This document shows, piece after piece, positions 8,360 to 21,967 of a stretch of DNA of 64,000 nucleotides; positions within the stretch are counted from its first letter, which is position 1; every line of letters starts with the position of its first letter. Origin of the DNA: Minicystis rosea (GTDB taxonomy: Bacteria; Myxococcota_A; Polyangia; Polyangiales; Polyangiaceae); assembly GCA_001931535.1 (NCBI GenBank), contig CP016211.1, positions 10,772,377 to 10,836,376 of the forward strand. Direction: 5' to 3'. The notes beneath the pieces are model-generated. The model was not told the DNA's origin. It worked only from the letters and a program-made list of their open reading frames with translations, and did not search any database. The position numbers and the translations under genes were made by a program.

Positions 8360-10045
8360 ATGTCCTTCGCTTCCCGTCTCGTCTCTCCCACCGCCCTCGT
8401 GGCCGGCGCGGCCCTCGTCGTCGGGATCGGCTATGGCTGCGGCGGCACCGCCGAGACCTCCACCGGCACCTTCAACACGGGCGGCAAAGCCAGCACCGGC
8501 AGCGGCATGGCGACGGGCGGCGAAGGCGGCAGCCTCTTCCAACCCGTGGTCGGCTCGACGGGCAGCGGAATGACCACCACCACCGGCACCGGCGGCAGCA
8601 TGGCCGTGTGCGACGGCACCGCCCCTACCACCGGCCCCGTGCAATGGGCCGTGAGCAACACCAACGACGGCGCCCAAAACGGCCTCGCGGTCGCGACCGA
8701 CGTCAATGGCAACATCTACGTGACCGGCTCGTATGCGGCCATCTTCAACGGGTCCACCATCGCATCTCCGGGCACGTTCACGATTGGCGGCTCGGCGGCG
8801 CTTCCGCAGACGCAGGGCGCGAGCGCCATGTTCGTCGCCAAGCTTGGTCCTGACGGCACGCCGATCTGGGTCAAAGGGTTCGCGGCCGCGACGTTCAGCG
8901 GCCTTCATTCGCTCCCGCGCGCCGGTGGTCGCGCCGTCGTGGTCGACCAACAGGGCAACGTCTACGTCACCGGGGAGATTTACGGGCGCACGGACTTCGG
9001 TGGCCAAATGGTCAAGTCGGTGGGCACGGAGTTCAGCGACGTCTTCATTCTCAAGCTCGATGGATCGGGCAACCCGGTGGCGGCGTTGCGCATCGGTGAT
9101 CCCGAGAGCACCCCGAACGGCGTAGACAACGGGCAAACGGCGCGGGGAATCGCGCTGCTCAAGTCGCCGTCGGGTGACCAAATCGCGGTCGTCGGCAATT
9201 CACAAGGCACCTTGGACATCGGTGGGGGCAAGACCTCGGCGGCGCCGGGGGGCTCTCAAGTGGCGTTCGTCGCCGTCTTCTCCGCGGCGACGCTCACTCC
9301 GCAGGCCGTCACGCAGTTTGGAGACGGCTCCGTCGGGCAGGCGGCGAATGCCGTCGCCTTCGACAAGAATCAAGACCTGCTCGTCACGGGCAACACCGCA
9401 GGTGCCATCAGCTTCCCCAACGGGCCGAAGCTGACGCCGACGGGCGCCAAGGCCGCCTTCGTCGCCAAGCTGAAGAGCGATTTGTCGGGGACGACGTGGG
9501 CCAAGCTCTATGGCAGCGGCAGCGCGACGGGCGAGGCCATCACCTCCGATTCGACCGGCACCATCTTCATCGCCGGCAATCACCAGGGTGACATCGACTT
9601 CGGCGACGGCGTCCTCGGCAACCCGAACGGCGACAACGTCTACGTCGCCAGGCTCGAGGGCGGCGGCAACGCCGTCTGGGCCAAGACGTACGGCAACTCG
9701 ATGTCCCAGCAGGTGCACGGCATCACGGTCGACTCCATGGGGCGCCCGCTCATCGCGGGCGAGTTCACCGGCAAGATCGATTTCGGCGGCGGTGAGCTCA
9801 CGAGCGCCGGCAACGGCGACATCTTCGTCGCCAAGCTGGACACGCACGGCTGCCAGATCTGGGCGAAGACCTTCGGCGACACCAAGCAGCAGGCCGCGAG
9901 CAGCATCGCGCTCGATTCGTCGGGCAACGCCATCATCACTGGGAGCATCAGCGGCGCGGTGACCTTCGGATCGACCACGCTCACCGTGAACGACACGAAC
10001 CCGAACGCGATCTCCGACATGTTCGTGGCCAAGTTCGGCCCCTGA
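8360..10045 (+). CDS. SBBP-type beta-propeller lipoprotein
   Basis: 561 residues from the ATG at 8360. The signal sequence ends with GIGYGC (lipobox), followed by a Gly/Thr/Ser-rich spacer to about residue 85. The rest is built of repeated blade units of the form DxxGNxYVTGxxxGxxDF, e.g. DVNGNIYVTGSY, DQQGNVYVTGEIYG, DSTGTIFIAGNHQGDIDF and DSSGNAIITGSISG. This is the SBBP seven-bladed repeat family, common among myxobacterial surface lipoproteins. Role unknown; probably cell-surface. Other frames in this stretch are shadows. Confidence 0.88.
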   Translation: MSFASRLVSPTALVAGAALVVGIGYGCGGTAETSTGTFNTGGKASTGSGMATGGEGGSLFQPVVGSTGSGMTTTTGTGGSMAVCDGTAPTTGPVQWAVSNTNDGAQNGLAVATDVNGNIYVTGSYAAIFNGSTIASPGTFTIGGSAALPQTQGASAMFVAKLGPDGTPIWVKGFAAATFSGLHSLPRAGGRAVVVDQQGNVYVTGEIYGRTDFGGQMVKSVGTEFSDVFILKLDGSGNPVAALRIGDPESTPNGVDNGQTARGIALLKSPSGDQIAVVGNSQGTLDIGGGKTSAAPGGSQVAFVAVFSAATLTPQAVTQFGDGSVGQAANAVAFDKNQDLLVTGNTAGAISFPNGPKLTPTGAKAAFVAKLKSDLSGTTWAKLYGSGSATGEAITSDSTGTIFIAGNHQGDIDFGDGVLGNPNGDNVYVARLEGGGNAVWAKTYGNSMSQQVHGITVDSMGRPLIAGEFTGKIDFGGGELTSAGNGDIFVAKLDTHGCQIWAKTFGDTKQQAASSIALDSSGNAIITGSISGAVTFGSTTLTVNDTNPNAISDMFVAKFGP

Positions 10046-10114
10046 TGATCTCGATGGGCCGGCCAATCCTGCCCTGATCGAAGTCGTCACGATCTCTCCC
10101 CCCATCGATGTCGA

Positions 10115-10145
10115 AGAGCCCGGCGCGCGTGCCGCGTCGGGCTCT
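10115..10145 (+). terminator. Hairpin terminator after the propeller lipoprotein
   Basis: AGAGCCCG at 10115-10122 pairs with CGGGCTCT at 10138-10145 around a 15-base GC-rich loop, 70 bases after the stop. No long U tract follows. Confidence 0.5.
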
Positions 10146-10331
10146 CGCTCGTCCGTGGCGCGCGCCGCCGACAACCATTCAGATATCGCATCATCGATTA
10201 CCGATCTCCTGCGGACGTCGAATGGTTATCCAAACTGGGCCGGCCGATCGGCCTCTGCGTTGATGGCGCGGGAGCTTCGGCGCGGGAAATCACGGCCACG
10301 AGCTCGCTCGATTCGTGGGGCCGAGATGGTA

Positions 10332-10359
10332 TTGATGTCCGCGCGACAGCGTCTATGCT
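10332..10359 (+). promoter_or_regulatory. Candidate sigma-70-type promoter of the hybrid kinase
   Basis: TTGATG and TATGCT are separated by 16 bases, and the ATG of the kinase lies 18 bases after the second hexamer, giving a very short leader. Matches to consensus are fair in otherwise GC-rich DNA, but there is no experimental or comparative support. Confidence 0.35.
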
Positions 10360-10377
10360 GCCTCGGCAGGCGATACG

Positions 10378-13217
<2,840 letters not shown>

Positions 13218-13221
<4 letters not shown>

Positions 13222-13619
13222 TGTCTGCCGCAGCCGAGCTCCCCGCGGAGCGGCCTCGGATCCTGGTGATCGACGACGAGCCCGACATCCGCGAGACGCT
13301 CGACATGGTGCTCGCGCTCGCCGGCTACGAGGTGTCCACCGCGGCCTCCGGGATCTCGGCCATCGAGCGGATGAAGACCGAGCATTTCGATCTGGTGATC
13401 ACCGATCTCCGCATGCCCGGCCTGAGCGGCATCGACACCGTGGAGGCTTTGCGGAAGCTCGATCCGGGCTTGGCCGTGATCGTCGTCTCGGGGTACGCCT
13501 CCGAAGACGCCACCGCCCGCTGCTTGGCGCAGGGCGCGCTGTGCGTGATGAACAAGCCCTTCCAGCTCGACGAGCTGCTCCAGGTGGTGAAGGACGCGCT
13601 CCCACCGCCTCCGGGGTGA
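13218..13619 (+). CDS. Single-domain response regulator
   Basis: 133 residues made of one receiver domain: acidic pair IDDEPD near 19-23, phosphoacceptor Asp63 in ITDLRMPG, Ser/Thr position in VVSGYAS and Lys of MNKPF. There is no output domain, so it acts by protein contact or as a phosphate shuttle. The ATG overlaps the stop of the hybrid kinase (ATGA), so the two are translationally coupled and very likely partners. Confidence 0.93.
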
Positions 13620-13657
13620 GCGTGATCGTTTACATGTGAAGCTTCTCGGGAGCGCCG

Positions 13658-14446
13658 TCAGCCGGCGCGCGCGGCCGTCATCTGCCAGGCGAGGCGCACC
13701 ACGAGCGCGGTCGTCACGAGGAGCACGCCGGCCCGCACGAGGCGCTCGCCGCCGCGCATCGCCAAGCGCGCGCCCACGGTGCCGCCGACGATTTGGGCGG
13801 CCGCCATGGGCAGCGCGAGGCGCGGATCGATCTTTCCGGCGAAGGCGAAGAGCACCACCGATCCGAGGTTGGACGCGAAGTTCGCCACCTTGGCGTTGGC
13901 GGTGGCCGCGGTCATGTCGTCGCCGAAGACGGCGACGAACAAGGCGATGAGGAACGTGCCCACGCCCGGCCCGAAGAAGCCGTCGTAGATGCCCATCGAG
14001 AGCCCGATTCCGGCGGCGGCGAGGGCCGGGTGCTTCTCGGCGACGGCCCACGCCTTGGAAGGCGCGGTGCCCGGTTTGCGGCGGCCGCGCGCGGCGAAGA
14101 ACACGGCCACGCCGGCGAGGAGCGCGAGGACCACGGGGCGCAGCGTTTCGGGGCGGAGGGCGAGCACGAGGCGCACGCCGACGACCGAGCCCGCGAGCGC
14201 CGCGAGGAACGTGGGCACGAGCCGCCCGCGATGAATGCGGCCCGCGCGAAAGAAGGAGACGAAGGCCGAGAACGAGCCGAAGACCGCTTGCCCCTTGTTG
14301 GTGCCGAGCGTGATGCGCGCGTCGCCCGTGGCGACCAAGAGCGCAGGCACGGTGAGCAGGCCGCCGCCGCCGGCGATGGCGTCGATGACGCCGGCCCCGA
14401 ACGCGACGGCCGTGAGCGCGAGCGCCGTGAGCGGGCTACTCGGCAT
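13658..14446 (-). CDS. TSUP-family permease (TauE/SafE-like)
   Basis: 262 residues from the ATG at 14446. Two halves with the TSUP pattern: an N-terminal AFGAGVIDAIAGGGGLLTVPALL and TNKGQAVFGSFSAF, and a second-half GIGLSMGIYDGFFGPGVGTFL. About eight hydrophobic segments are visible. TSUP proteins move sulfur-containing anions or organic acids across the inner membrane; the substrate here is unknown. The start overlaps the end of the upstream radical SAM gene by 11 bases, so the two are co-transcribed. Confidence 0.88.
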   Translation of the reverse strand: MPSSPLTALALTAVAFGAGVIDAIAGGGGLLTVPALLVATGDARITLGTNKGQAVFGSFSAFVSFFRAGRIHRGRLVPTFLAALAGSVVGVRLVLALRPETLRPVVLALLAGVAVFFAARGRRKPGTAPSKAWAVAEKHPALAAAGIGLSMGIYDGFFGPGVGTFLIALFVAVFGDDMTAATANAKVANFASNLGSVVLFAFAGKIDPRLALPMAAAQIVGGTVGARLAMRGGERLVRAGVLLVTTALVVRLAWQMTAARAG

Positions 14447-17411
14447 CCGCGTGCATGGGCGCTTCGACGGGAGCCTTCGCGGGAGCAGGCTTGTTGCGGC
14501 GGCCTCGACCCGTCTCCAGCGGCGCGAACCGGCCCGCGTCGTCGGCGCCGAAGAGCGCGACACGCACGGCCCGATGCGGCGGCGCGGTCACGCCGTCGCC
14601 CACGATGACGGCGGCGAGCTCCGCGGCCTTCACGGCGCCCGTCGCGAGAATGGCAGTCTCCACGACGATGCTCACCAGATCTCCGACGAGCCCCGCCTCT
14701 GCGAGCTTCTGCGTGGCATCGGCGCCGCCGACCTCGGCGGACAAGAGATAGGTGCGCACGTCGAGCATCTTGCCGATGCCGTTGATTTCGCGGCGGTGCG
14801 GGAGCGAGACCGCGGCCAGGGCCGCTTCGCAGCGGGCCGCGAGGATGTCCTCCGCGCGCGCGCCGCCCGCCTCGATGGCGCTGCGGGCGAAGGCGAGGAT
14901 GTAGCGGGCACCGTCGATCATGCGCGTGACCCCGAGGTCCTCCGGGACGAGCTTGATGGCGCCCGTGAAGACGAGCCCCGCCGGGCTCTGGGCCGTCATG
15001 GCGGCGGTGAGCCCCGCGAGCTCCTCGGGACCGAGGTCGCGCGAAAGCCGGATGTCGGCATATTCATCGACGCTGAGCACGCCCAGCGAGAGCGCCGGGC
15101 CGAAGCTCATGTCGGGCTTGGGGTGGAATCCCCGCGTGTAGACCATCTCCTGGCCCACGCGCCGCATCACCCGCGGGAGCTCGCGAATCACGTCGAGGTG
15201 GCCGAGCAGCGCGGTGGCGCCGGTCTTGTGGTAGCGGAAGCGATACCGATGCCCGCCGCGGCCCTGCACCGGCGCCGGCTTGGGGGCGCGCGGCGCCGCG
15301 GGGAGCGACGGATCGGGCGCGGCGGTAGATACCGAGTCTTCCGATGCGGTATCGGAAGACTCGATGGCTCCAGGTACGGTATCGGAAGGTACCGTGTCTG
15401 CGGCGCCCTCCGGGCTCGCGGCGGGGCGCGCGGGCGGGGCGTTGCCGAGGACGGGGAGAGAGCGCTTCTCCGCGCCGAGCTGGGTGAGGAAGGTGATGCG
15501 TTCGTCGCGCATCATCGTCAGATCGCAGGCGACGCCGCAGTCGTAGCAGACCAGGCGGCGCTCGTCGGCGCGGGCGTCCTCGAGGTTCGTGTGGTGCACG
15601 AACATGCCCGCGACCTTGCCGCAGGGCGGGCTCAAGCGGCTCTGCAGGGCCTTCCGGTATTCCTTGGCGAGGAAGCCGTCCTCGAGGCCGACGTCGATGT
15701 GGGTCCAGGGCAGGGTGGCGCTGAGGGGCAAGGTGCCGAGGTACTTCTGGCGATCGACGCCAAAATGGTTGAAGGCCTCCTCCCAGATATCGAGTCTGAG
15801 CTGCTCGTCCCAAGAATCGAAGCGGGCCCCGTTCTTCCAGGCGCGCTCCAGCACGTCGGCGAGCGGGCGATCGCCGCGCGCGTAAATGCCTTCGAGCACA
15901 CTGGCGTTGGCCTCGTGGGTGCGGAGCTTCACCGCCTTGAAGGGGCGCACGGTGTCGCGCAGGAGCTGCTGTTTGCGGCTCACCTCGGAGAGCGTGTCCA
16001 TGGCGCACCATTGAAAGGGCGTGTGCGGCTTGGGCACGTGGGTGGAGACGCTCACCGTCACCTCGGCTGCCCGGCCGCGGGCCGCGCGCTTGCCGACGGC
16101 GACCGTGCGGGCGCCCGTCTCGACGATGCCGCGCACGTCCTCGTCGCTCTCGGTGGGCAAACCGATCATGAAGTAGAGCTTCATCTTCCCCCACCCGCGG
16201 GAGAACACGCGCTCCGCCGTCTCGTGGAGCTGCTCCTCGGTGACGTTCTTGTTCACCACGTCGCGCATCCGCTGCGATCCGGCCTCGGGCGCGAAGGTCA
16301 GGCCGGTGGCGCGCACCTGCTTGATCTCGTCGAGCAGCTCCGGCTCCAGGCCGTAGGCGCGCAGCGACGAGACGCCGAGCGAGATGCGATCCTCCGCGAG
16401 CTTGCGGGCGACCTTCTTGAGGAGCGGCGAAATGCAGGAGACATCGGCCGTGGAGAGCGCGGTGAGCGACACCTCGTCTTGGCCCGACTTCTTCACCGCG
16501 GAGAGGACGGTCTCCACGATTTGATCGGGATCGCGCTCGCGCACCGGGCGATAGATCATCCCCGCCTGACAGAAGCGACAGCCCTCCGTGCAGCCGCGGG
16601 CGATCTCGATCGACATGCGATCGAAAATGGCCTCCGGCCCGCCGATGGGGCCGCCGTCGGGGAAGGGGTATTTCGCGAGGTCGACGAGCGAGCGATCGAT
16701 GGGGAAGGGGATGCCGGGCTCGAGCGGGCGATCCACCACCGTGAGGCCCGTGTCGGCATCGACGCGCGTCGCATAGAGCGAGGGCACGTAGACCGCGCCG
16801 AGCTTGGCGAGCGCGATCAGGCGCTCGCGTCGCGGAACGCCGGCCTTGCGCAGGCGCGTCCAGGTGAGTGAGACCTGGGTGGCCTTCTCCTCGCCGTCGC
16901 CGATCACGAATGCATCGATGAACGGCGCCATCGGCTCGGGGTGCGTGGCCGTCGGGCCGCCGGCGATGACGAGCGGATCGGAGTCGCTGCGATCGGCCGA
17001 TCGCAGCGGGATGCCGCCGAGATCGAGCATGGTGAGGATGTTCGAGTACGTCAGCTCGAACTGCATGGAGAAGCCGACCACGTCGAAATCGCGGAGCGGG
17101 CGGGCGCTCTCCAGCGACACGAGCGGCAAACCGCGCTTCCTGAGCTCGGCCTCCATGTCGACCCACGGCGCATAGCAGCGCTCGGCGAGCGTGCGCGGAT
17201 CGTCGTTGAGGAGCTTGTAGAGGATCTTGTAGCCGAGGTGGCTCATCCCGATGTCGTAGACATCCGGAAAGGCGAGGCAGAACGTCGCCTCCACCCCGGA
17301 CCAGTCCTTGACGACCGAGCCGACCTCGCCGCCGGCATAGCGGGCGGGCTTCTCCACCTGATCGAGAAAAGCCGCGTAGGGATGGTTGGGCAGGAGCGGG
17401 AGGCTCTCCAT
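14436..17411 (-). CDS. TIGR03960-type radical SAM protein with DUF2344 domain
   Basis: 991 residues from the ATG at 17411 (an in-frame start at 17429 adds six). The N-terminal part resembles a B12-binding fold (FPDVYDIGMSHLGYKILY, GGPTATHPEP). A radical SAM core follows, with the cluster motif at Cys274, Cys278 and Cys281 (CTEGCRFC). A CYDCGVAC motif lies near 640, then a low-complexity linker (about 670-735), then the DUF2344 (TIGR03936) domain: RYRFRYHKTGATALLGHLD, FHPKPDMSFGPALSLG. The combination is typical of TIGR03960 proteins of unknown function, sometimes found near ribosome/RNA-modification genes. An odd palindromic insert lies in the linker. Confidence 0.92.
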   Translation of the reverse strand: MESLPLLPNHPYAAFLDQVEKPARYAGGEVGSVVKDWSGVEATFCLAFPDVYDIGMSHLGYKILYKLLNDDPRTLAERCYAPWVDMEAELRKRGLPLVSLESARPLRDFDVVGFSMQFELTYSNILTMLDLGGIPLRSADRSDSDPLVIAGGPTATHPEPMAPFIDAFVIGDGEEKATQVSLTWTRLRKAGVPRRERLIALAKLGAVYVPSLYATRVDADTGLTVVDRPLEPGIPFPIDRSLVDLAKYPFPDGGPIGGPEAIFDRMSIEIARGCTEGCRFCQAGMIYRPVRERDPDQIVETVLSAVKKSGQDEVSLTALSTADVSCISPLLKKVARKLAEDRISLGVSSLRAYGLEPELLDEIKQVRATGLTFAPEAGSQRMRDVVNKNVTEEQLHETAERVFSRGWGKMKLYFMIGLPTESDEDVRGIVETGARTVAVGKRAARGRAAEVTVSVSTHVPKPHTPFQWCAMDTLSEVSRKQQLLRDTVRPFKAVKLRTHEANASVLEGIYARGDRPLADVLERAWKNGARFDSWDEQLRLDIWEEAFNHFGVDRQKYLGTLPLSATLPWTHIDVGLEDGFLAKEYRKALQSRLSPPCGKVAGMFVHHTNLEDARADERRLVCYDCGVACDLTMMRDERITFLTQLGAEKRSLPVLGNAPPARPAASPEGAADTVPSDTVPGAIESSDTASEDSVSTAAPDPSLPAAPRAPKPAPVQGRGGHRYRFRYHKTGATALLGHLDVIRELPRVMRRVGQEMVYTRGFHPKPDMSFGPALSLGVLSVDEYADIRLSRDLGPEELAGLTAAMTAQSPAGLVFTGAIKLVPEDLGVTRMIDGARYILAFARSAIEAGGARAEDILAARCEAALAAVSLPHRREINGIGKMLDVRTYLLSAEVGGADATQKLAEAGLVGDLVSIVVETAILATGAVKAAELAAVIVGDGVTAPPHRAVRVALFGADDAGRFAPLETGRGRRNKPAPAKAPVEAPMHADAE
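15334..15362. repeat. 12-base inverted repeat inside the radical SAM linker
   Basis: GAGTCTTCCGAT at 15334-15345 and its exact reverse complement at 15351-15362, with a 5-base spacer. GGTATCGGAAG occurs within it and again about 30 bases later. The stretch encodes the Ser/Asp/Thr-rich linker and is lower in GC than the rest of the gene. Confidence 0.7.
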
Positions 17412-17565
17412 GGTGCCCTCGCCTAGCACGGCGCGGGCGGCGCTGCACCGCGGGGATCTCGCACCCCGCCCCGCGCTTCCGGCGTGCGGGAAGCGGCATC
17501 ACGACTTCGCCGCGGGCAGATTCGGGGCGCGGGACCGATGGCGACGGGTGTATGAAGCCAGGTCG

Positions 17566-17805
17566 ATGGCCTTTCTGCGTTGGTCGTTGATGCTCGTCTT
17601 CGTCCTCACGGTCGGGTGCGGCGCTCGCTCTTCGCTGGATGGGGAAGGTGGCAATGCTCCGGTGAGCGAGGCCTGCGGGGTGAGCGTTTGCGCGCCCGAC
17701 GAGTACTGTTGTGAAATACTGCCGAGCGCGTTGAAGGCGTGTCCGCACCTCTTGCCCCAGTGCGTCCCCGTGCCGACGACGTGTTTCTTTCCCCAGTGCG
17801 TATGA
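17566..17805 (+). CDS. Small Cys-rich lipoprotein
   Basis: 79 residues from the ATG at 17566. The signal sequence MAFLRWSLMLVFVLTVGC ends in a good lipobox, followed by GARSSLDGEG, a start seen in many myxobacterial lipoproteins (recall). The mature part has nine Cys, including CGVSVCAPDEYCC and CFFPQC, spaced as in a disulfide-rich domain. It converges on the next lipoprotein with three bases between the stop codons. Function unknown. Confidence 0.75.
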   Translation: MAFLRWSLMLVFVLTVGCGARSSLDGEGGNAPVSEACGVSVCAPDEYCCEILPSALKACPHLLPQCVPVPTTCFFPQCV

Positions 17806-17808
17806 GCC

Positions 17809-19197
17809 CTACAGCGGGCAGGGCGCGTTCTGCACCTTCACCGCGTCGATGTTCCACGACGCCTCGTCGTACACGCCTGCGTTGTTGATGCCGAAGCCCC
17901 AGCGCACCCGCGTCTTCGGGCCTTTCCAAGCAGTGATGTCGACCGCTTGGAAGGTCCACGCGGCATCGTTGATGGGAATGTCCCAGGGGTTTTCCCAAAC
18001 GATGCTCCAGGTCGCGCCGTCGTCGGCGGAGACCTCGATGGTGTCGCGCATGTAGGGCTGATAATCGGTGTTCAGCCAACGATAGAAGGTGAGATAGAGG
18101 GTGCCGGCGAAATTGGCATCGAAGGAGGGGCTCGTCAGGTAATGGAGCGCGTGGATCGGGCTGTTCGGATCCACGTGCGCCAGGCCGCCGATGGCGACGC
18201 CCGCGAGGACGCCTTCGCCGGAGTGATCGACGGCGGGATCGTCACCGTTCTTGCCGCCGGTGGAGGCTTTGGCTTTGCCGATCTGCCATTCTGGCCCCTT
18301 GGTCCAACCGGGGCCGCCGGTGCCGAAGGTCTCGGCGAAATAGGTGGAGGGAGGCAGGCCGCCGCCGCAATGCTGGTCGTTGCAGAACTCGCCCGCGGTG
18401 CAGGCGTCGCCGTCGTCGCACAGCTCTTTGTCCCGGATGGGCGTCACCACGCATTGGTGCTCGGTCTCGTCGCAGGTGCTCCGGCTGCATTCACCGGCGG
18501 TCCCGCACGTCCGTGGAGCGCCGAGGCAATGGCCCTTCACACAAGCATCGTCGACGGTGCAGTAGAGGCCGTCGTCGCAGCTCTCACCTTCGTTGAGGGG
18601 GACGATCTCGCAATGGCCGGCGCTGCATTGGCCGTTCGAGCAGGCGCTCTGCCCGCAGAAGGTGCCATCGAGCTTGTTTTGCGTGGTGCAGCCCACACCC
18701 GGCTCGCAGATCGGATCGGTGCAATCGGTGGCGAGACGCTGGCAGGCGTCGGGGCCTTTCTGGCAGAGGCCGCCTTGGCAGACGCCGTCGTCGGTGCAGG
18801 GATCGCCGTCGTCACAGGGCGTCCCCGTGGGCACGGTCACCGTGGTGCAGGCCTTCGCTTCTTCGTTGCAGGTGCCGAGGTTGCACGCGTCGCCGCCCGG
18901 ACAGAAGCGCGCTTTGCCGTGACATTGGCCCTCGTCGCAGACGTCGTCGACGGTGCAGAAGTGCCCGTCGTCGCAGGCGGTGCCGTTCTGAAACATCACG
19001 AGCTGACAGGCGCCGCCGAGCACGCAGGCGTAGCTCGCGCACGGCACGCGCGAGGGCGGGCAATCGTCGTCGGTGATGCACATGCCACCGCCCGTGCTCG
19101 TCGGGCCGGCGCGCACGTCTTCGGGCGCGTTCACGAGCGAGCACGCGCCGGCCGCTGCGAGGGCCGAAATCAGCCCGACGAGGGACAAGCGGCGCAT
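17809..19197 (-). CDS. Cys-rich repeat lipoprotein with C-terminal beta-sandwich-like domain
   Basis: 462 residues from the ATG at 19197. Signal sequence with lipobox LAAAGAC. Residues about 38-285 carry repeated Cys units of the form CDDGxxCTxxDxCxxGxCxG, e.g. CDDGHFCTVDDVCDEGQC and CDDGLYCTVDDACVKGHC, a disulfide-rich pattern found in myxobacterial surface proteins. Residues about 290-462 (ETFGTGGPGWTKG to the end) resemble a MAM/jelly-roll-like sandwich. Probably exported to the cell surface. It is divergent from uvrB; role unknown. Confidence 0.85.
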   Translation of the reverse strand: MRRLSLVGLISALAAAGACSLVNAPEDVRAGPTSTGGGMCITDDDCPPSRVPCASYACVLGGACQLVMFQNGTACDDGHFCTVDDVCDEGQCHGKARFCPGGDACNLGTCNEEAKACTTVTVPTGTPCDDGDPCTDDGVCQGGLCQKGPDACQRLATDCTDPICEPGVGCTTQNKLDGTFCGQSACSNGQCSAGHCEIVPLNEGESCDDGLYCTVDDACVKGHCLGAPRTCGTAGECSRSTCDETEHQCVVTPIRDKELCDDGDACTAGEFCNDQHCGGGLPPSTYFAETFGTGGPGWTKGPEWQIGKAKASTGGKNGDDPAVDHSGEGVLAGVAIGGLAHVDPNSPIHALHYLTSPSFDANFAGTLYLTFYRWLNTDYQPYMRDTIEVSADDGATWSIVWENPWDIPINDAAWTFQAVDITAWKGPKTRVRWGFGINNAGVYDEASWNIDAVKVQNAPCPL

Positions 19198-19241
19198 GGG
19201 AAGAGAGCTTCCCAAGGGCCGGAAAAGAAGGCAAGCGCCTG

Positions 19242-19259
19242 ACGAGCGAGCTCGCTCGT
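19242..19259. repeat. 18-base perfect palindrome between uvrB and a divergent lipoprotein
   Basis: ACGAGCGAGCTCGCTCGT reads the same on both strands. It lies 45 bases upstream of the lipoprotein start and 155 bases upstream of uvrB, a position suited to an operator. It does not resemble a LexA box that I know. Confidence 0.6.
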
Positions 19260-19413
19260 GCGCGATGTGATCGCGACGCGGAAGCGCGCGACGCGAGCGG
19301 GATGTGCAAGCGCCGACGCACGCGCGAAGCATCGATGATGAAGGTGGATCCGAGTGTCCGGCGCGGGCGGAGACGGGCCGAGGGTTCGGTTGCGGCGGCG
19401 AGGGAAGGCAACT

Positions 19414-21579
<2,166 letters not shown>

Positions 21580-21967
21580 TCGCCATCCACGATCGAGCGA
21601 AGCTCCATCCGACGACGGCTCTGCGCTCTCATCATCACGCGCGGGCGCCGTCGTTCGACAGAGCATGAGTGCTCGGCGGTGACGGCGCGTGATGCGATCA
21701 CGCTGACAGCCGACCGATGCACGATATCGATCGATACACGCGTTGGTCGATACGCTGACCAGGCCGGGCGATGACTCGTGTCGTGCGCTCTGCGCGGTAA
21801 AATCCGCGGAAGAGAGGGGTCACGCTTTACCTGGATCAATAACGATCCATGGTAATCGAAATAGCACCAGGGATTACCGCTGGTCGCTGCTCTCGGGCGG
21901 GCGTTATCCTCCGCCTCGCCCAAGCACGCGCGCTCATCGTCGCGTGCTGGAGAGGAGCGAAGACGGT
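21580..21967. other. 388-base region upstream of vgrG
   Basis: GC falls in the middle of this region, around 21800-21880. An inverted repeat GGTAATC (21851-21857) / GATTACC (21872-21878) lies about 90 bases before vgrG and could be an operator or hairpin. TAAAAT flanked by GCGG/CCGC lies near 21800. I see no clear sigma-54 or sigma-70 pair, although regulatory DNA for the T6SS island is expected here. Confidence 0.45.

Larger units (their letters stand above)
10046..10377. other. 332-base intergenic region
   Basis: It holds the terminator of the propeller lipoprotein near its left end and a candidate promoter for the hybrid kinase near its right end. Between them (about 10150-10320) I see nothing recognisable. 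Confidence 0.6.

Noticed and set aside
7643..9181. Long minus-strand frame across the gene-poor region and the propeller lipoprotein
   Set aside because: No start site, no domain, and it is antisense to a lipoprotein with clear repeats.
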